From Latrodectus hesperus (lineage: Eukaryota > Arthropoda > Arachnida > Araneae > Theridiidae): DNA of 64,000 nt. Location: assembly GCA_037975125.1 (NCBI GenBank), contig CM075856.1, forward strand, positions 3,800,449-3,864,448, in the 5' to 3' direction. The translations under genes were made by a program, and so were the position numbers. The notes beneath the pieces are model-generated. The model had not been told where the DNA came from. It made no database searches and saw only the letters and a program-made list of their open reading frames with translations. This document shows, piece after piece, positions 26,277 through 40,590 of this stretch (the stretch's first letter is position 1; each line of letters opens with the position of its first letter).

Positions 26277-27361
26277 ATTATATATATATATATATATAAA
26301 TTTCGTGTCACGATGTATGTTCCCGATAAACTCCGAAACTACTGAACGGATTTTGATAAATTTTGTAACCATTTATAATATAGTCCAATTTAAAAGATAG
26401 AATAGTTTTTATCTCTTAATTATTATTTTCAATATTTATTATACGACATTAATGTTTATTTATTGTTTAGTTCTGTAAGTTCCTAATAGATGGCGGTTTA
26501 GCATCTAAGTTGCACAGGTATTCGGCAGATGGCGACGTGTTTATTTTTCTAGATTATACATCTTCGAGAAAATTAACGTGCGCGCGCAATCGCGTGGTTA
26601 AATATAGAATTTACATAGATTTTTATTATTATATTTTCATGATGTACATATATTTTCATGATGTATAATCCTACTATAACAATTTTTTGTGAATCACTTT
26701 CATAATTATACTTTGTATTGTGTTATTATTGTGCGTGTTCAGTTTGAATATTTTTAATATTATAAATAGTAAAATAAAATTTTATTTATTGCTGTTTTTC
26801 TCTACTAATTTTCATACCACCTCCAAAACATGTAAGTATTTCTTGACAGCCTTTTATTTTTATTTTATAATTTGATAATTATTAATTTACTCAGTAGAAC
26901 ATTTTGATCTAATTTATTTATTCAAATGATAAATTCTTTTAATTTTTTTATTTCAGTATGATACCGCGGAAAAATTTTTTAGTTTTAATAATTAAAAATT
27001 GAAAAAATAATAGTTCGATGTCAATGTTATTTACCTCATTTATAACAATTTATTTTTAGATGTTTTTGATTTATATAGTATATTTTATAAGTAAGTCACT
27101 GATTACTAACTATAATTTAATATAAGATGAATAAAATGTTAATTCAGAAAGTATATGTTGATTTGTGCTTAATTTCAAAATTTCGATACTTTACCTATTA
27201 CTTTTAAATTTTTGCGAAACGTTTTATTTTTAATCTCATATGAATGAACCTATTTTAAATTTTTTTAGAAAATATTAATTTGATTGTACCCAAGAATTAG
27301 TAAAAAATTGATTCAATGTATTATAAAAACTCAGCCACTGCAACGCGTGGCTGGGTCAGCT

Positions 27362-27413
<52 letters not shown>
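26277..27413 (+). mobile_element. Helitron-like element copy A, flanked by TA tracts
   Basis: A roughly 1065-bp unit (26299-27363) starts aaatttcgtgtcacgatg, directly after a short (TA)n run. It ends with a GC-rich hairpin (cagccac, 8-nt loop, gtggctg at 27333-27354) followed by ggtcagcttgt and a 50-bp (TA)n array. A stem-loop some ten bases before a CTNGT-type terminus is the usual 3' signature of Helitron/Helentron elements. No replication-initiator or helicase frame is present, so the copy is non-autonomous. A second copy in inverted orientation occupies 51113-52229. Superfamily placement is inferred; the repeat itself is seen directly. Confidence 0.65.
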
Positions 27414-27415
<2 letters not shown>

Positions 27416-30400
27416 AAACACTTTTTTGTCAAGAAACTTATTTTTATTATATATATTAAGCTGAAAATATTTTATTTCTTCCGCATGTTTTTTGCTTTAT
27501 ATCTGCACTATAAACAAAATATGTTTTTAATATAAGAATACTATAGTGTAATTATAAGATGAACTACTGTATAAATCGTTTGCTGCAAAAAGAAGTTTTT
27601 TATATGATTGATTCTTGCCACCGTATAACAAAGTTACATTCAAACACTCTTATTAAAACTGTCTTGTGTTTTCTTTATATTAAATAAATACTAAAGTGAT
27701 TTGTATTTTTACAATAAATTATTGAAATAGTTTCTTTCTTTGATTAGACTACACTTTAGAAGATAAATAGATGCTCAATTAATTCAGAGCAAGTAATTGA
27801 ATTATAACCATTAAAAATGAAAACTAAATTTAAAAGTGCATAAACTAATATTTATATTCAATATAAATCGGGAAATAATTTTAAAATACCCATTAATAAT
27901 ACTGATAATTAATAAATAATTTCTTACTTGGCAAATTTTCTCCAATAATATGCTTTCTATCTACATACAATACTATTATCATATTTTCTTACATATGACT
28001 TCATAAAGAAAAATGTTAAACTGGACAGTATTTATAAAAATTACGTTCTCCATTGGATATCAACTCTTTGTTTGAATTCCTTGACAACGAATAACATTTT
28101 ATATTATCTTAAAGGATTAATTTATATGAAATTTAAGAAAGAGTATTAAATGTTATAAAATTTATTGAGAGATATAATTTTATAAAACTAATCACATGAT
28201 TATCGTTGGTAAGCAATAACATTTAAGGAAATTTATATAATTTTTAAAATTCAGATAAAAATTTTTAGGTATTATGAAATATCGTTTCTTTCTCTTATTT
28301 TCGAATGATGTTTTATCATTTTAACACAAATTATTGTTTCTATCTTCTTAAAGTTTATAGCAAAAGTAAGAAAACTTCGTTTATTTATTTATTTTTTAAG
28401 TTATGATAAAAATACTGAAGGAAAATTTTGAATGTCTTATATTTAGAGATTACCTTCTTTACGTGTCTGTATTTTGATAAAACTTCATTACAATCTAAGA
28501 TATCTTGAATGACATGCTTAAGAACATTAATAATTAATAAACAGAGATTCAACTGTTTCTTATAGTTATCCTCAAGAATTTTTTTCCACAATAAAAAAAA
28601 TAATTTATAAATTTATCAGTTCTTAAAAAATTCCTTCTTTTTAAAAATGAATACAAATGGAATGGAATGTATCATGCAGAAGTTATGCCCTAAAATCGTA
28701 TATTTTATAATTTAAATAAATTTTAGTAAAGTTTATGGAGAGTACGTTAAAAATATTTCACGATTTGTATGCAATTGTATTTTATTCATTATCCCGATAT
28801 CTCTAAAATATAATTATATATCATTTAGTTCTAAATTACAAAATTTGCAGATTCATGTAAGAAAAACTGACATTTTCAAATCAAAATAATGAGTCCATTT
28901 AGGAATGCTCTGCAATTAAAAGTAAATTATTATTCAAGTAATGCTAATCACAAGATAATTTACTTTATCACTTACAACTTTTAAATACGACTAAATAAAA
29001 AAATATATCTATAAGGAATATAAAAAATAATGAATTTTTTTCTAATTTCACATTTTAATTATCTAGACCACTCATTTACACAAGAAACTACAATTTTGTT
29101 AACGTATTTTCTACATTATATCACATAAGATTATGAAAATAAATTTAGGAAATTAATTTTATTCTCATATTTCTCTATCATATTTATGATAATTACAAAT
29201 ATACAAACATGCATAGCATTTTGTAAACGAGTTAACTATCAAGTATTTTCTGTCAACAAAACTGGAACTTGATAATAATATTAAGCCTGATTGTGGGTAT
29301 GGTAAAAAAATGAGAAATAGAAAGTGTTATTGCAATAATTATCTAGGCATTATTAAACAAATAAAAAATAGTAATACTCATTAGGAAATCTGTAAAAACA
29401 AGAAGTCATTTTGATAATTATACTAAGATTTTTCCGAATCATATTCTGCTCGTAAGAAAGGCTCTGTTAAGCAGTTTTAGTAAGTTAAATTAGATGATGG
29501 AGATTCTTCTAGTATTATCATTATTAAATTAATGATTTCATTATTTCCATAAGTATGGAAGAAATTTCTGAATGAATAAAATGTCAAATAAATCCGTATT
29601 AACCAGTTATTTCACGGAAGTAATGACAAGCAAGAAATACGATAATTTCTACATATTCTGTACTATCCAACTTGAAAGTTCTTTATCGAAAATTTTTGTT
29701 AGTAAAAAAAATTAATAATAACTTTTAAGTGTAGTTGAAGATGAATCAAATGAAAATTAAAGAATTGTATCATTTTTGTGTTCTGGGTTTTCAATGTCTT
29801 TGTGAAAGTCGTTTCATAACTAACAGTTGGAAAAATATTAAATATCACATAATATAAATAAAAAAGCAGATTTATTAAAATCTCTAAATCAAAATTCACA
29901 CTTTATGCAATATATTTGTATCAAATATTAAACAAAAAACTACTTAACATAAATAGAAGAAAATCATATTCTTTCAATACACTCGAATTAGTTTGATACA
30001 ATTTTATTTTAATTAATAGTACAACTAATATACATAAAAAATGTATTAAAAATATATTCGAAAAAATACTCATTTTGTGGATAATCACAATATATTGAAC
30101 ACTCTCAAAATTGTTGTTCTTGAATAAATCAGATTATATGCTAATTATTATTGATTTTTTATACAGATGTAAAATTTATACTATGTTTGTCTTCATAAAC
30201 AACTACAATTAAATAATTTCCTTCATTCTTACTTTAATGGTCTACATCAAAATATGTTAAATCAAAAGCGTATTATATACTTTAAACTATTATATATAAT
30301 TATATACTTTATTTTTTGCGGAAGGAGCATGAAATATGAATAACATTTAAGGTAAATTAATTTTGCTATGAATTTTCTTTTATGGCAATGAGTATATAAT

Positions 30401-30525
30401 TATCCAGAAAATAAGATTAGTTTTCTTTTTTACAAACATTTTATATTCACAATAATTATTCAGCTGCAATGATTCCATTGCTTCAGTAGAAGATAAAGAA
30501 GTAAATACAGCAAATTTCTAAGCTT

Positions 30526-30529
<4 letters not shown>
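27414..30529. other. AT-rich non-coding DNA
   Basis: No genes or elements recognised. Open frames at 28385-28591 and 29699-29899 have random AT-rich composition. Confidence 0.55.

Positions 30530-30617
<88 letters not shown>
30530..30617. repeat. (TA)n microsatellite
   Basis: An 88-bp TA array that ends exactly where the hAT-like terminus (cagtggcatg) begins. Confidence 0.97.
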
Positions 30618-30620
<3 letters not shown>

Positions 30621-32450
30621 TGGCATGTGGGTGGTAGGTTTAGTTTTCATGCAGGGTGTGCAGAGAACAACAATAATAATAAAACCATAAAAATGTATAT
30701 TAAGCACTTCTCTAACTTTTTATTAATTATTTGTACACAAAATCCATACGTCTATCCGTATTACTAACAAAATCATGAATTACATGATCAAAAAACTTTG
30801 GTTCTGACTGTAATAAGTGTAACATCTCTTTTTCTACTGTTATTCGAGATGCATTGTTTAATCTATCCTGGCTCATTGTATTGCTCGCATAATTTTTTAC
30901 TCTTTTCAATGCTGTGAGTGATCTCTCCACGGAAGCAGTTGAAAATGGAATTGTACAAATTAAATGTGGAAATTTAATTACTTAGCTTGGGGCGTCTGTC
31001 AAATCATTCAGCATTATATGCTGAATAAGTCTTGATAAACTCATTTTGTGGTATAACTCACTACGAAAAAGAACGCATAATTCATTGGTTAGCTTTACAA
31101 AATCGAAATGTTTTGCATAAGCGTTCTTTAACGAATTAAGACAGTCTGTCGGATATTTACTTTGACATTTCTTAAAAAAACTGAAATTCAAAAGCTCCAA
31201 AAATTTGTGCGAAATTAATTTTTAAAACGGACATCTAACTTACTATAAATATTGTCCATTATTTCATAATATAAATTTTTAAAATGTTGATCTACATATG
31301 AGTTTTGTAAATTTACACGACGTTTTTTTTTTTTTTTAATTTGGGGACCAACTACAGAAATAGTCACTTCATAAGCTTCATCAAATGCAACAGCAGTTCA
31401 CATATTTCGAATTGCATCTTTTACTTCCTCTACTTTTTGAGTAGAATATGCTATATCTAAGTTAGTTTTTTGCAAAATACCAAATAGAGCATCAATATAA
31501 CTAAACACTTTGGCAAAAATATTTAGGAGAAAATTACAGCTAAATTCTTCAAAAAACATGTGATAACTCTTTGCAATATTAATTGTATCGTTATCCTAGT
31601 CTTCTGGATTCTCAATAATATTTTCAAATAAATCAGATAGGCCTTGCCTTCTGCTTTTTATGGTATTTACCAATCAAAATGAATAATTCCAACGTGTTGT
31701 AGCTAATTTTAGAAATTTTCTATATAATTATTTTATTTAAAACATAATTTCTTTTTTGTATACACCTGAAAAATTGAGGCTATGCCAGAAATTGTTGCAA
31801 GAAATAATTTACAATCTTAATAATAACTAATACAAGTTGCGACAGAACTAAAGTAAGTACATATGCGCAACAATGCACAAACATAACTTCTGGGAAAACA
31901 TCTTTTACTTTTTTTGCGTCCCATTCAACGCTCCTTCTATGACTGCCGCCCCATCGTACGTTTGAACAATCAGTTTGTTCTCACACCCCCAACTCAAAAT
32001 CGCTTCTTGCATAACATTATACAAAAATTCCATTGAACGATCATCATTAACATTTTTAAAAAACAAAAATCTTTCCACTGGTGTACTATAATTATTAACA
32101 TATCGTAGCGCAACCAATAAATGAGATTTGTGAGATATGTCAGATGTTTAATCCAGCATAATAGCAACGAATGGCGTTTCTTTTACCTCATTTCTAATTT
32201 CTGAAATTATATTTTTTATTGATGCAATAAATAACTCATTTTGTATTCTATTGTATTTATATACATAGATTCATATTGTATTTATATACAAAAACGAAAC
32301 ACGCTGCCCGCCGCTGCTGCGGCTCATCAGGATGCTAATTGGTGTCGACAAACGGAACGTCTATTCCACGTGCAGAGGATTTTTCTTCACGCTGGCACAA
32401 TAGAACGAACTGTTTCTTATTCGGTCAGCGGATTAAATTATATTTATTAA
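30618..32450 (-). mobile_element. decayed hAT-type (ZMYM1-like) transposon
   Basis: The left terminus cagtggcatgtgggtgg matches the CAGTGGC-type ends of hAT elements. It lies about 110 bp beyond the end of a minus-strand transposase relic. The opposite inverted repeat was not found, so the right limit is approximate; it is placed after a GC-rich block (about 32300-32425) that probably belongs to the element's 5' region. A 16-bp poly-T run lies at about 31322-31339. Frameshifts and stops throughout show that it is inactive. Confidence 0.6.
30727..32240 (-). pseudogene. hAT/ZMYM1-like transposase relic
   Basis: In order along the minus strand: FVAIMLD(stop)TSDISHKS (about 32180-32125) corresponds to the D(E)TSD start of the catalytic fold. 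VALRYVNNYSTPVERFLFF and the QTYDGAAV motif (32114-31940) match the DUF4371/RNase H-like core, including the YDGA box. FVHCCAYVLTLVL (about 31885-31845) is the CxxH-like insertion site. ERSLTALKRVKNYASNTM with QDRLNNASRI (30927-30838) is the C-terminal hAT dimerisation motif. The pieces lie in different frames with many stops, especially between 31900 and 31200. The order and motifs make the family assignment firm, although the gene is dead. Confidence 0.7.
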
Positions 32451-32917
32451 TTAAAAAATATATTTTAATCCACATCAACAATTAATAATATTAATTGTTT
32501 TTAACATTTGAAAATTATATATTCTGCGAAAAACATCTTGACAGTTTTTAAAAACAAAACCATGGATATGGTGTTACAGATATAACTTTTACACTCTCTG
32601 TAAGATTTGGACTGTTCTGTTGAAATTCGTTTCTTTTTTGTCTAACAAAACAAAATTGTTTTCCAGCGAATTATTTCTATAAATATAATGTATCTCTGAA
32701 ATTAATTTACCATACTAAAACATTTCTCTTTATATTTATGAAATACTTCTTTTATATTTCCATGGAAACAAAATCTTAAAATATATAAATTTAAACATTA
32801 ACCGTCAGCCAAATCATATGGCCAGTTAATCAGTTAAAAAAACAAAAGTCCCCGTTCTAATACAACGCTTAATAAACCCTATCTTCGGATGATTCTTACT
32901 GCCAAGTGCAGGAAAAA
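32451..32917. other. AT-rich non-coding DNA
   Basis: Between the hAT relic and the next TA array; nothing recognised. Confidence 0.5.
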
Positions 32918-34079
<1,162 letters not shown>

Positions 34080-34890
34080 TCCTATGGTAAGTCTGCTCAT
34101 TTTGGCTATAATTCGAAAATGTTATCATGTATTAAAGGTGTTAAGTTGCCAAAATGTCATCAAGCTGTCTTAGATACTGTCTCATATATTTATTTATTTG
34201 CTCTAAAAATAATTATTTTCACTAAATAAACCTTACTCAAACGATATAATTTCATAAATAATAAAACAAGTAATTATACAGAAACATAAGTCATTCATAC
34301 ATATAATTAAAATGATTACATTTTTCGTAATGATATGGAGAATTATTTCAAGGTAATTTGACGGATATATTAATAATATGTTGAAACTATTTTAACTTAT
34401 TATTTAGAAGTTCACTAATAATAAACTAATACAAGGATATAATAACTTTTTTTAAAAAAATCCCAGGTTTTGATTTAAAAATGAAAATTATTTGAGTTGT
34501 TTCCTATATCATATTTTGTAATAAAGATACTACAATTAAGCCACTGAAGATTATTATTGTGAAATAAATTACAATCTACAATGGTTTGTTTAAATAAGAA
34601 TACAATGTATTAAGAATCAACTTATGAAAATTTATATTAATTCATAAAGTAATTCTGTAAAAACATTTAATCAGATATAAATTAATTAATTTATTTTATG
34701 ATTGTTGAATATATTCTAATAGATTGTACGTATCGTAATGTCAACAATATGCAAGGATTTGGAGAGTTAGATAACATCATACTGTATGTTTGAGTATTGT
34801 AGCAACTGACTCAAAAATATAGAGTGATGTTTACAATCTAACTGTCTGTGATAACTATTTAATTTTAAAAGAAAGTAAAGACAAAAAAAG
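34080..34890. other. AT-rich non-coding DNA
   Basis: Nothing recognised. Confidence 0.5.
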
Positions 34891-35297
34891 TTGTTATAAC
34901 AAATATTAGGGAGGATATAGGCTTAGAATGAAATTCTATTCTAGACCTCAGAGACTCATTCTCACGTATAGAATATAAAACAGACCTGATACAAGAGTGA
35001 CATTAATGGATCGTAACTCTAATGACGAAACCTAAGACAAGAGATTTGGTGCTTGCAAGTTAACAAATGAGTACACGATCGCTTCCAGCAGCATTGACTA
35101 TCAATTCAGAAGCTGAGACTTTGATTACCTTTAATACTTTATATAGCATGATGTTACGTTTATCGACAAATGTCTCATTTATGTGAGTTGTCATCATGGA
35201 AGACATAAATTCTCAACGCGTATTTAGCATCTTCATACCTGATATCCATTTAGAGTGTTGATGATGATTTCATGTCACTGGAGTACGTGCAAAAACC
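34891..35297. other. moderate-GC block next to a retroelement, unassigned
   Basis: This block has noticeably higher GC than its left flank. It begins near tgttataacaaatattaggg and contains a TATA-like tttatatagc at about 35138-35147. It may be 3' UTR of the minus-strand non-LTR fragment that ends at 35298, or a piece of an LTR. Neither a partner LTR nor clear termini were seen. Confidence 0.25.
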
Positions 35298-36102
35298 CTA
35301 AATGTCCCCGAGACAATCGGAGACGGCCCTGGTGAGATCTACACTTTTATTTGTAAAAAGAAGCTCCACAGGATCCTCTATGCAGATTTTAAAAATATTG
35401 GCCAGCATTTCTGGACAGCTGAAGAAGTGTTGTGGAGACAGTTGGGTGCTATCCGAACAATGAGAACAAAGCCTGGTGTAAGTCCTTTGCCCATTTGTAC
35501 AGATTCTTATGCCTCTCAAGTGTTTTGTTCTGGTGTTTATAGTTGAAATGGTTTTATCGCTGTTCAATTCTGAAATGGAAAACTTTTTAACTTGCTCGCA
35601 AATTAATTTTTGGCTGATAACTGCATTGGCTTCAATGAGGGTCAAGCATTTGGATGGTTGAGGAGAATTACGACCCTCTTTAGTTAGATCATTAGCTATT
35701 CGTTTCCAGGGATATCAACGTGCATCCACTTTAAGATGCAGGATCTTTCGATAGTAATGATTTTGGGGATTCTTTCAATAATTTTATGACCAAGTTGAGA
35801 CTTACCCCCTTGTATCACCTGTAGTGCGAATCTTGCGTCAGAAAAAATAATGATACTATTAGATACTTGGTAAACTTTAGATAGGTAAATCTCCAAAGCA
35901 CACTTTATTACCACGAGCTCACAAGTATAGTTGGGTGCAATTTTCCCAACAGGAATACTGTGGCATTCATGTTCACCATCAGGGCCGAAAAAGAGCCACC
36001 CGTATAGGCAATTGCTAAGCCTGGAGTTGAGGTTGTAAGCTCTTTGACTGTGTAGTTACCTTTCACTTTTATTTGTGCGACAGCTTCTGTCTTGTTGCAG
36101 GG
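35298..36102 (-). pseudogene. non-LTR retrotransposon RNase H and C-terminal fragment
   Basis: The minus strand reads YTGGSFSGPDGEH (about 36012-35975, with one frame change), CELVVIKCALEIYLSKVYQV, FSDARFALQVIQGGKSQLGH, LKWMHVDIPGNE, then after a one-base frameshift IANDLTKEGRN, and onward to a Cys/His tail (CSHC...SPQHFFSC) before the stop at 35298. These are the successive motifs of an RNase H domain in a jockey/R1-type polyprotein. The first catalytic Asp of YTDGS is Gly here, and the frame is broken at 35697 and upstream. The 5' side is cut off by a TA tract at 36103. It is a dead 5'-truncated copy. Confidence 0.7.
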
Positions 36103-36110
36103 TATATATA

Positions 36111-36148
<38 letters not shown>

Positions 36149-36150
36149 TA
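36103..36150. repeat. short imperfect (TA)n tract
   Basis: TA repeats with small interruptions (tattta, tacata) at the truncated 5' edge of the retroelement fragment. Confidence 0.9.
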
Positions 36151-36494
36151 AATTCAGTGATAACTTTTAATGAGTAAATGAGTATGAGAATAAAGTGTAG
36201 ATGAAATTCTGTAAAAATATTAGATTTTTGGCAAGTGGGTAATATGAGAAAAGTTTAGCGTTAGGATTACTTTTACAATCTGTTCTACTTATAATCTATC
36301 TGTACTTTTATAAACTTTTATAATCTAAGAGTAATCAATACAGACTTTTTGCGCAGTTAACAGGCAGGTACCTAATAATTTTTTAAGTAACAAAATTTGT
36401 AAAATTCTTCTTAGAATTAAGAATTTACTACAATTTTAAAGCGTGGATGTTAATGCAAGGAAAAGAGATATTAAGGAAATAATATAATGAACGT
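36151..36494. other. AT-rich spacer between two retroelement fragments
   Basis: No features were recognised. The two fragments on either side point in opposite directions. Confidence 0.5.
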
Positions 36495-37098
36495 GTGTTT
36501 AAAGCAACAATGGATCAACATCTGCAAAAATGGACCTGCTTGGGAGACCAAACAAGAATTTCTTTTCTACACAAGCTTAAAATTGTCTCCCTTCGGCATA
36601 ATATTTATTTTCAATGGATCCCATTTCACGTGGATATTGGATGCAATGAAATAGCAGATACTTTAGCAAAGGAGGGCTCAAGTCATCCTGCTCCTACTTC
36701 TTTTGCGCTTACATACGTTGAACTCTTTTCCCTGAGAAAAGCCCAGTTTAAAACCGATTGGCAGGTACCTTTAACTCACCACTTCTACAAGGGTAGAAAG
36801 CCGGGACTTTTTCTGGTTCTTTCCTGTGATAAGAAATCCAGCACTTGCCTTGCACGTTTTACCTCTGGCCACCTGAAATTTCTTACTTTTGTAGCGGGTA
36901 TCAAGATCTTCCCCCTCTATCCGAAATGCCACGGACACCAAGCTTCTCCTGAGCACATCCTTGATTGTATGAATATACTATGGGAAGATATCTTCACTTC
37001 TCTCTGCCTTGTCATCAATTTCCTCTCCGTAAACGCATTCCTTGATTTAGTCTTACTCCGTCAGACCCCTTGGAGATAAGCAACAACAACAACAATAG
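36495..37098 (+). pseudogene. non-LTR retrotransposon 3' end (RNase H remnant, CAA tail)
   Basis: A 194-codon open frame. HLQKWTCLGDQTRISFLHKL leads into FQWIPFHVDIGCNEIADTLA (about residues 40-59), the C-terminal half of an RNase H domain with its H-x5-NE-ADxLAK signature. The linker RFTSGHLKFLTF and the Cys/His tail KCHGHQASPEHILDC follow (about residues 121-160). The frame ends at 37079, directly before a (CAA)n run (37080-37095), the element's 3' tail. RT, endonuclease and the first RNase H catalytic residues are absent, so it is a 5'-truncated insertion. The tail similarity suggests the same family as 11250-12170. No target duplication could be assigned. Confidence 0.7.
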
Positions 37099-38029
37099 TT
37101 TTTTCATAGCACTTTTTATTTTACTTTTTAACATTGTATTTAAAAATAACAGTCTATTCTCAATACTTAATAGTAATTGTATTCTGCGCAAGAGTTGATG
37201 ATTTTTGAAAATTTATAATTCTATTACAATGTATAAACATGTACTTTTTATTAAAGTTAATGTCTCACGTCAAGTATTGCATACTTCATAATTTTTAATA
37301 CAAAATTTATTCACGATTATATGAATATTTTTTAAATTTCATTTAAATGCTTACAAAATTCAAGTGATTTGTATAGGTACAAAAATATACTTTTTTAGTT
37401 TCGCAGTCAAAGTAATTCATTTCAAGCAGTACTTTTTATTTACTCATTTTATTTTTTTAACTGTAACTTTTTACTTTCTCTTAACCTTCATATTTTTAAA
37501 TCACTCAAATTCGTGCATACATCATCATAATTATTATTTATATGTTATTATAATTTTAAATTAAAGAATATAAATTTTACTCCGAAAGCAAGCAATAGCT
37601 ATCAAATTGTACACACTCATTAAAAATGTTTTCATTTTCTAGGAAAATTAATGACCCAAAATTTTAAAGAGTTATTCTTTTCTTACACATTAGTTATAAT
37701 CATTGATCTTAAAATTATTTATTGTCATCATAATTTTCTACTTAAATTTAAAACAAAAATTTCTTTCTACATGAAAATTTTTAAAATCCTTAAAGGATTT
37801 TAAATCCTTAATTAATCCTTAAAGGAGCAATATGCAATTAATTTTTATGTGAATCTGATGTCAAAATTTATAAAAATGTCCTTATAAAAATGTCATTCCA
37901 AATTCACCGTTTTCACCAAATTTTCCAATTTGGTGAATTTTCAGCAAATTCACATAAAACGAATACTACATTTAGTCTATTAGTTAGACAGTTAGTCTTT
38001 GGCACCCTAAACAAATGGACATATTTTTC
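37099..38029. other. AT-rich non-coding DNA
   Basis: Nothing recognised. The open frame at 37364-37564 is composition-driven. A short duplicated motif (ttaaaatcctta/aaggatttt) occurs near 37782-37823. Confidence 0.5.
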
Positions 38030-38760
38030 CAGAATGATTTGAATATGTAGATCTGTTCAGGACCCGGGTATAAACTCTTTTTAAAAGAGCACTCTGTATT
38101 ACCATGACGGTGACATTCCTTGATGTAGTTTTGGTGGTTTTGGGTACGTGTTTTTTTCCATATGAACTTCTGAGGAGAATAGGACTGGAAGCTAAATTTT
38201 AACTCATCGGAAAACGTAGCATAAATATATTTTGGTGTTGTATAGATTGCATGTTTTCTGCTATAGGATAACAGCTGTAGACACTGAGTTCCCGTAAGTG
38301 AAATGCGTATGACAGGCTTACGAGTGTATAGACCATACTATCATAAACGCATGTAAGCAGCTTATCTTAGAACATTCGCTCCCATGGCTGACGATAACTG
38401 ACGCGATTGGTCCGCTTCAGTGCTCCATCTATTTCTTTCGGCGGGTACTTTAAAATACCGGTTGCCCTTCGTTGTTGTCACTCGAGAGCGACCAGCATTG
38501 TAACGTTTACAGACAATTCTCTCCACCATCTTAGAATCATTACCACAGGCTAGAGATGATACTTTGTGAGATTCTCAGTTTCTCATCTGCTGCCATCTGC
38601 GTGCAACCACATTCCAAGTGGCCGATAATTGTACGACCTAAAACATCACCCATATGTGTCCCCTTGATCTCACTTGTGGGGTAGTGACACTGAATATAGT
38701 ACTAGACAGTTGAGATTATATTTCCTTTCTTGGCTCACATTCTTATATATTCCTCTCTCA
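38030..38760 (-). pseudogene. Tc1-like transposase 5' relic
   Basis: On the minus strand THMGDVLGRTIIGHLECG and DEKLRISQSIISSL (about 38665-38545) read as the N-terminal helix-turn-helix of a Tc1 transposase. After frameshifts ATFSDELKFSFQSYSPQKFI and HRHGN (about 38222-38110) correspond to the first catalytic Asp region (FSDESRFSLxSDSRRxFIW...ERHRYG). Sequence resembling the second and third catalytic motifs is missing on the 38030 side, so the 3' half was lost. Stops and frame changes make it non-functional. Confidence 0.55.
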
Positions 38761-40590
38761 CGCTCTCAACATTGTGGCGCATGCTCAATGTAATGAAGTG
38801 CTTTCTTGTGATTTGCATGTGCGTTATGTAGGAGGGATTTTTCCTTTAACATTCACTTTCCAATCACTCTTCTGGCTTATCATTCATTTATGGACATATG
38901 TATAGTAAAGGAATTCATATATTTAATTTGCTATTAAAAATGCAATTGTTTCCCATGCAATCTTAAAAATCTAGTTACTATTATTTATTAGTGAAAAAGT
39001 AAATATGTTCCTCTTTTATTAAAAATCGTGAAGTGTAAAATTATTGTGGTTCTATAAATTAATTTTGAATTTAATAAATGATTTCAAAATTCACTTTTTT
39101 TACCATTAGCAATGAATTAAAATTTTCATTCTCGCAACAATATTCTATATGGTATTTCTTGATAAAGCACGTCTACACATACAGGCAAAAATACATTTGT
39201 ATGTCAAACATTTTGTGCAAAATTTATTTTGTTTAACTTTGTGTTACATATTTTGCTAATTTCCTTTAAGATAAATTTAAGATTTTACTCAATGTATATA
39301 CACACTCCTTTTAGATACATCAAATTTATAATAGGAGAATTAACTTCTAGTATATCATAGAACCTTTTCTCTAAAACCATTCACACATTCAGAAACTATT
39401 ATGAGAATAAAGTGCATTTACAGTTGAATAAAGGATAATTTCAAGAAACTATTTAATACATGTTTCCTTTATGATTAAACTCTTGACGATGAGTCAGGTA
39501 CAAATATTGTAAAATGTATTCACGAGCATTCTTATTTGCTTGGAAAAAATGAGATGTGTATTTATGTATATTAATCTGTGAAATAGAGAATCTTTAGAAA
39601 CTAAAGTTATTTCTAAAAAAATAATTGGATTTACAAAAAATGCAGAAAATGTTGATCTTAAATTAAATTTTTAGAATTATTTGAAGGAAACTCTTTTTGA
39701 AATGTGGAAGCATTTCCTTAAAAATAATAATAATTTTAATTCCCATGAATTGCTTATGGGGTGCAAAATTGACTTTGTTATAAGTAAATTAATAAATAAA
39801 ACATTAGTTTTTTAATGATAATTTAATTCAAGACATATATTATTAATGCATTTTGAATATTTAATACACATTTTGAGACTTTTAGCATTAAATGAGTAAA
39901 AATTAACTTATAGTATTATTTTAATTATATGTGTTATAATTTCATTTTGAATCGTAAAGAATCTAATTTTTCACATATTTAATTAGTACCTGTGAAAATT
40001 AATTTATATTTAAAATAAATGTTTCTTAGTTATGTTAATTTAGAGAAGAAAAATTATTAAAAAGTGGATCAACTAAGCATCTCTCATAAATTCTTAGGTG
40101 CTAAATTTTTAACACTGAACTTCTTAAAAATACATTCTTCAATATTTTCTTTAATAAAAGAAAATCTTTATATAGGCATAAAAATATTGAATTTTATTTC
40201 AAATAACAAATATTTGTAATTACAGTCTTTTTAGAAAACATTGAAAGAAGTTTTTCTTCTTCATCTTAATTTTTATTTCAAATTTTGAAAAATTAAAAAA
40301 ATGCACAAAATTGTTAAATTTAAAATCAATTCAAAATCAAATTTTTAAAAAAGTTAGTCAAATTATAAAAATGACATAGAATTTTTTGATTTTCTCTAGA
40401 AATCCTAAAAACTTAGAAATTTTGTATTAGCGATCCCACAGATAATTATCAAAATAAGAGAATCAGCTGTGAATAAACAATACATTTTCGAATTCAATTC
40501 AGGAATATTGAAATATAATAAGAGCTACCAGTTTTTTATAAATAAAATTGTATATATTGTAGTAGTTGAACTGCTGTAAACATTTACACT
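38761..40590. other. AT-rich non-coding DNA
   Basis: Nothing recognised. Confidence 0.5.

Noticed and set aside
32241..32450. Plus-strand 69-codon frame in the GC-rich patch as a gene
   Set aside because: It lies in the probable 5' region of the decayed hAT element, with no supporting splice site or similarity.
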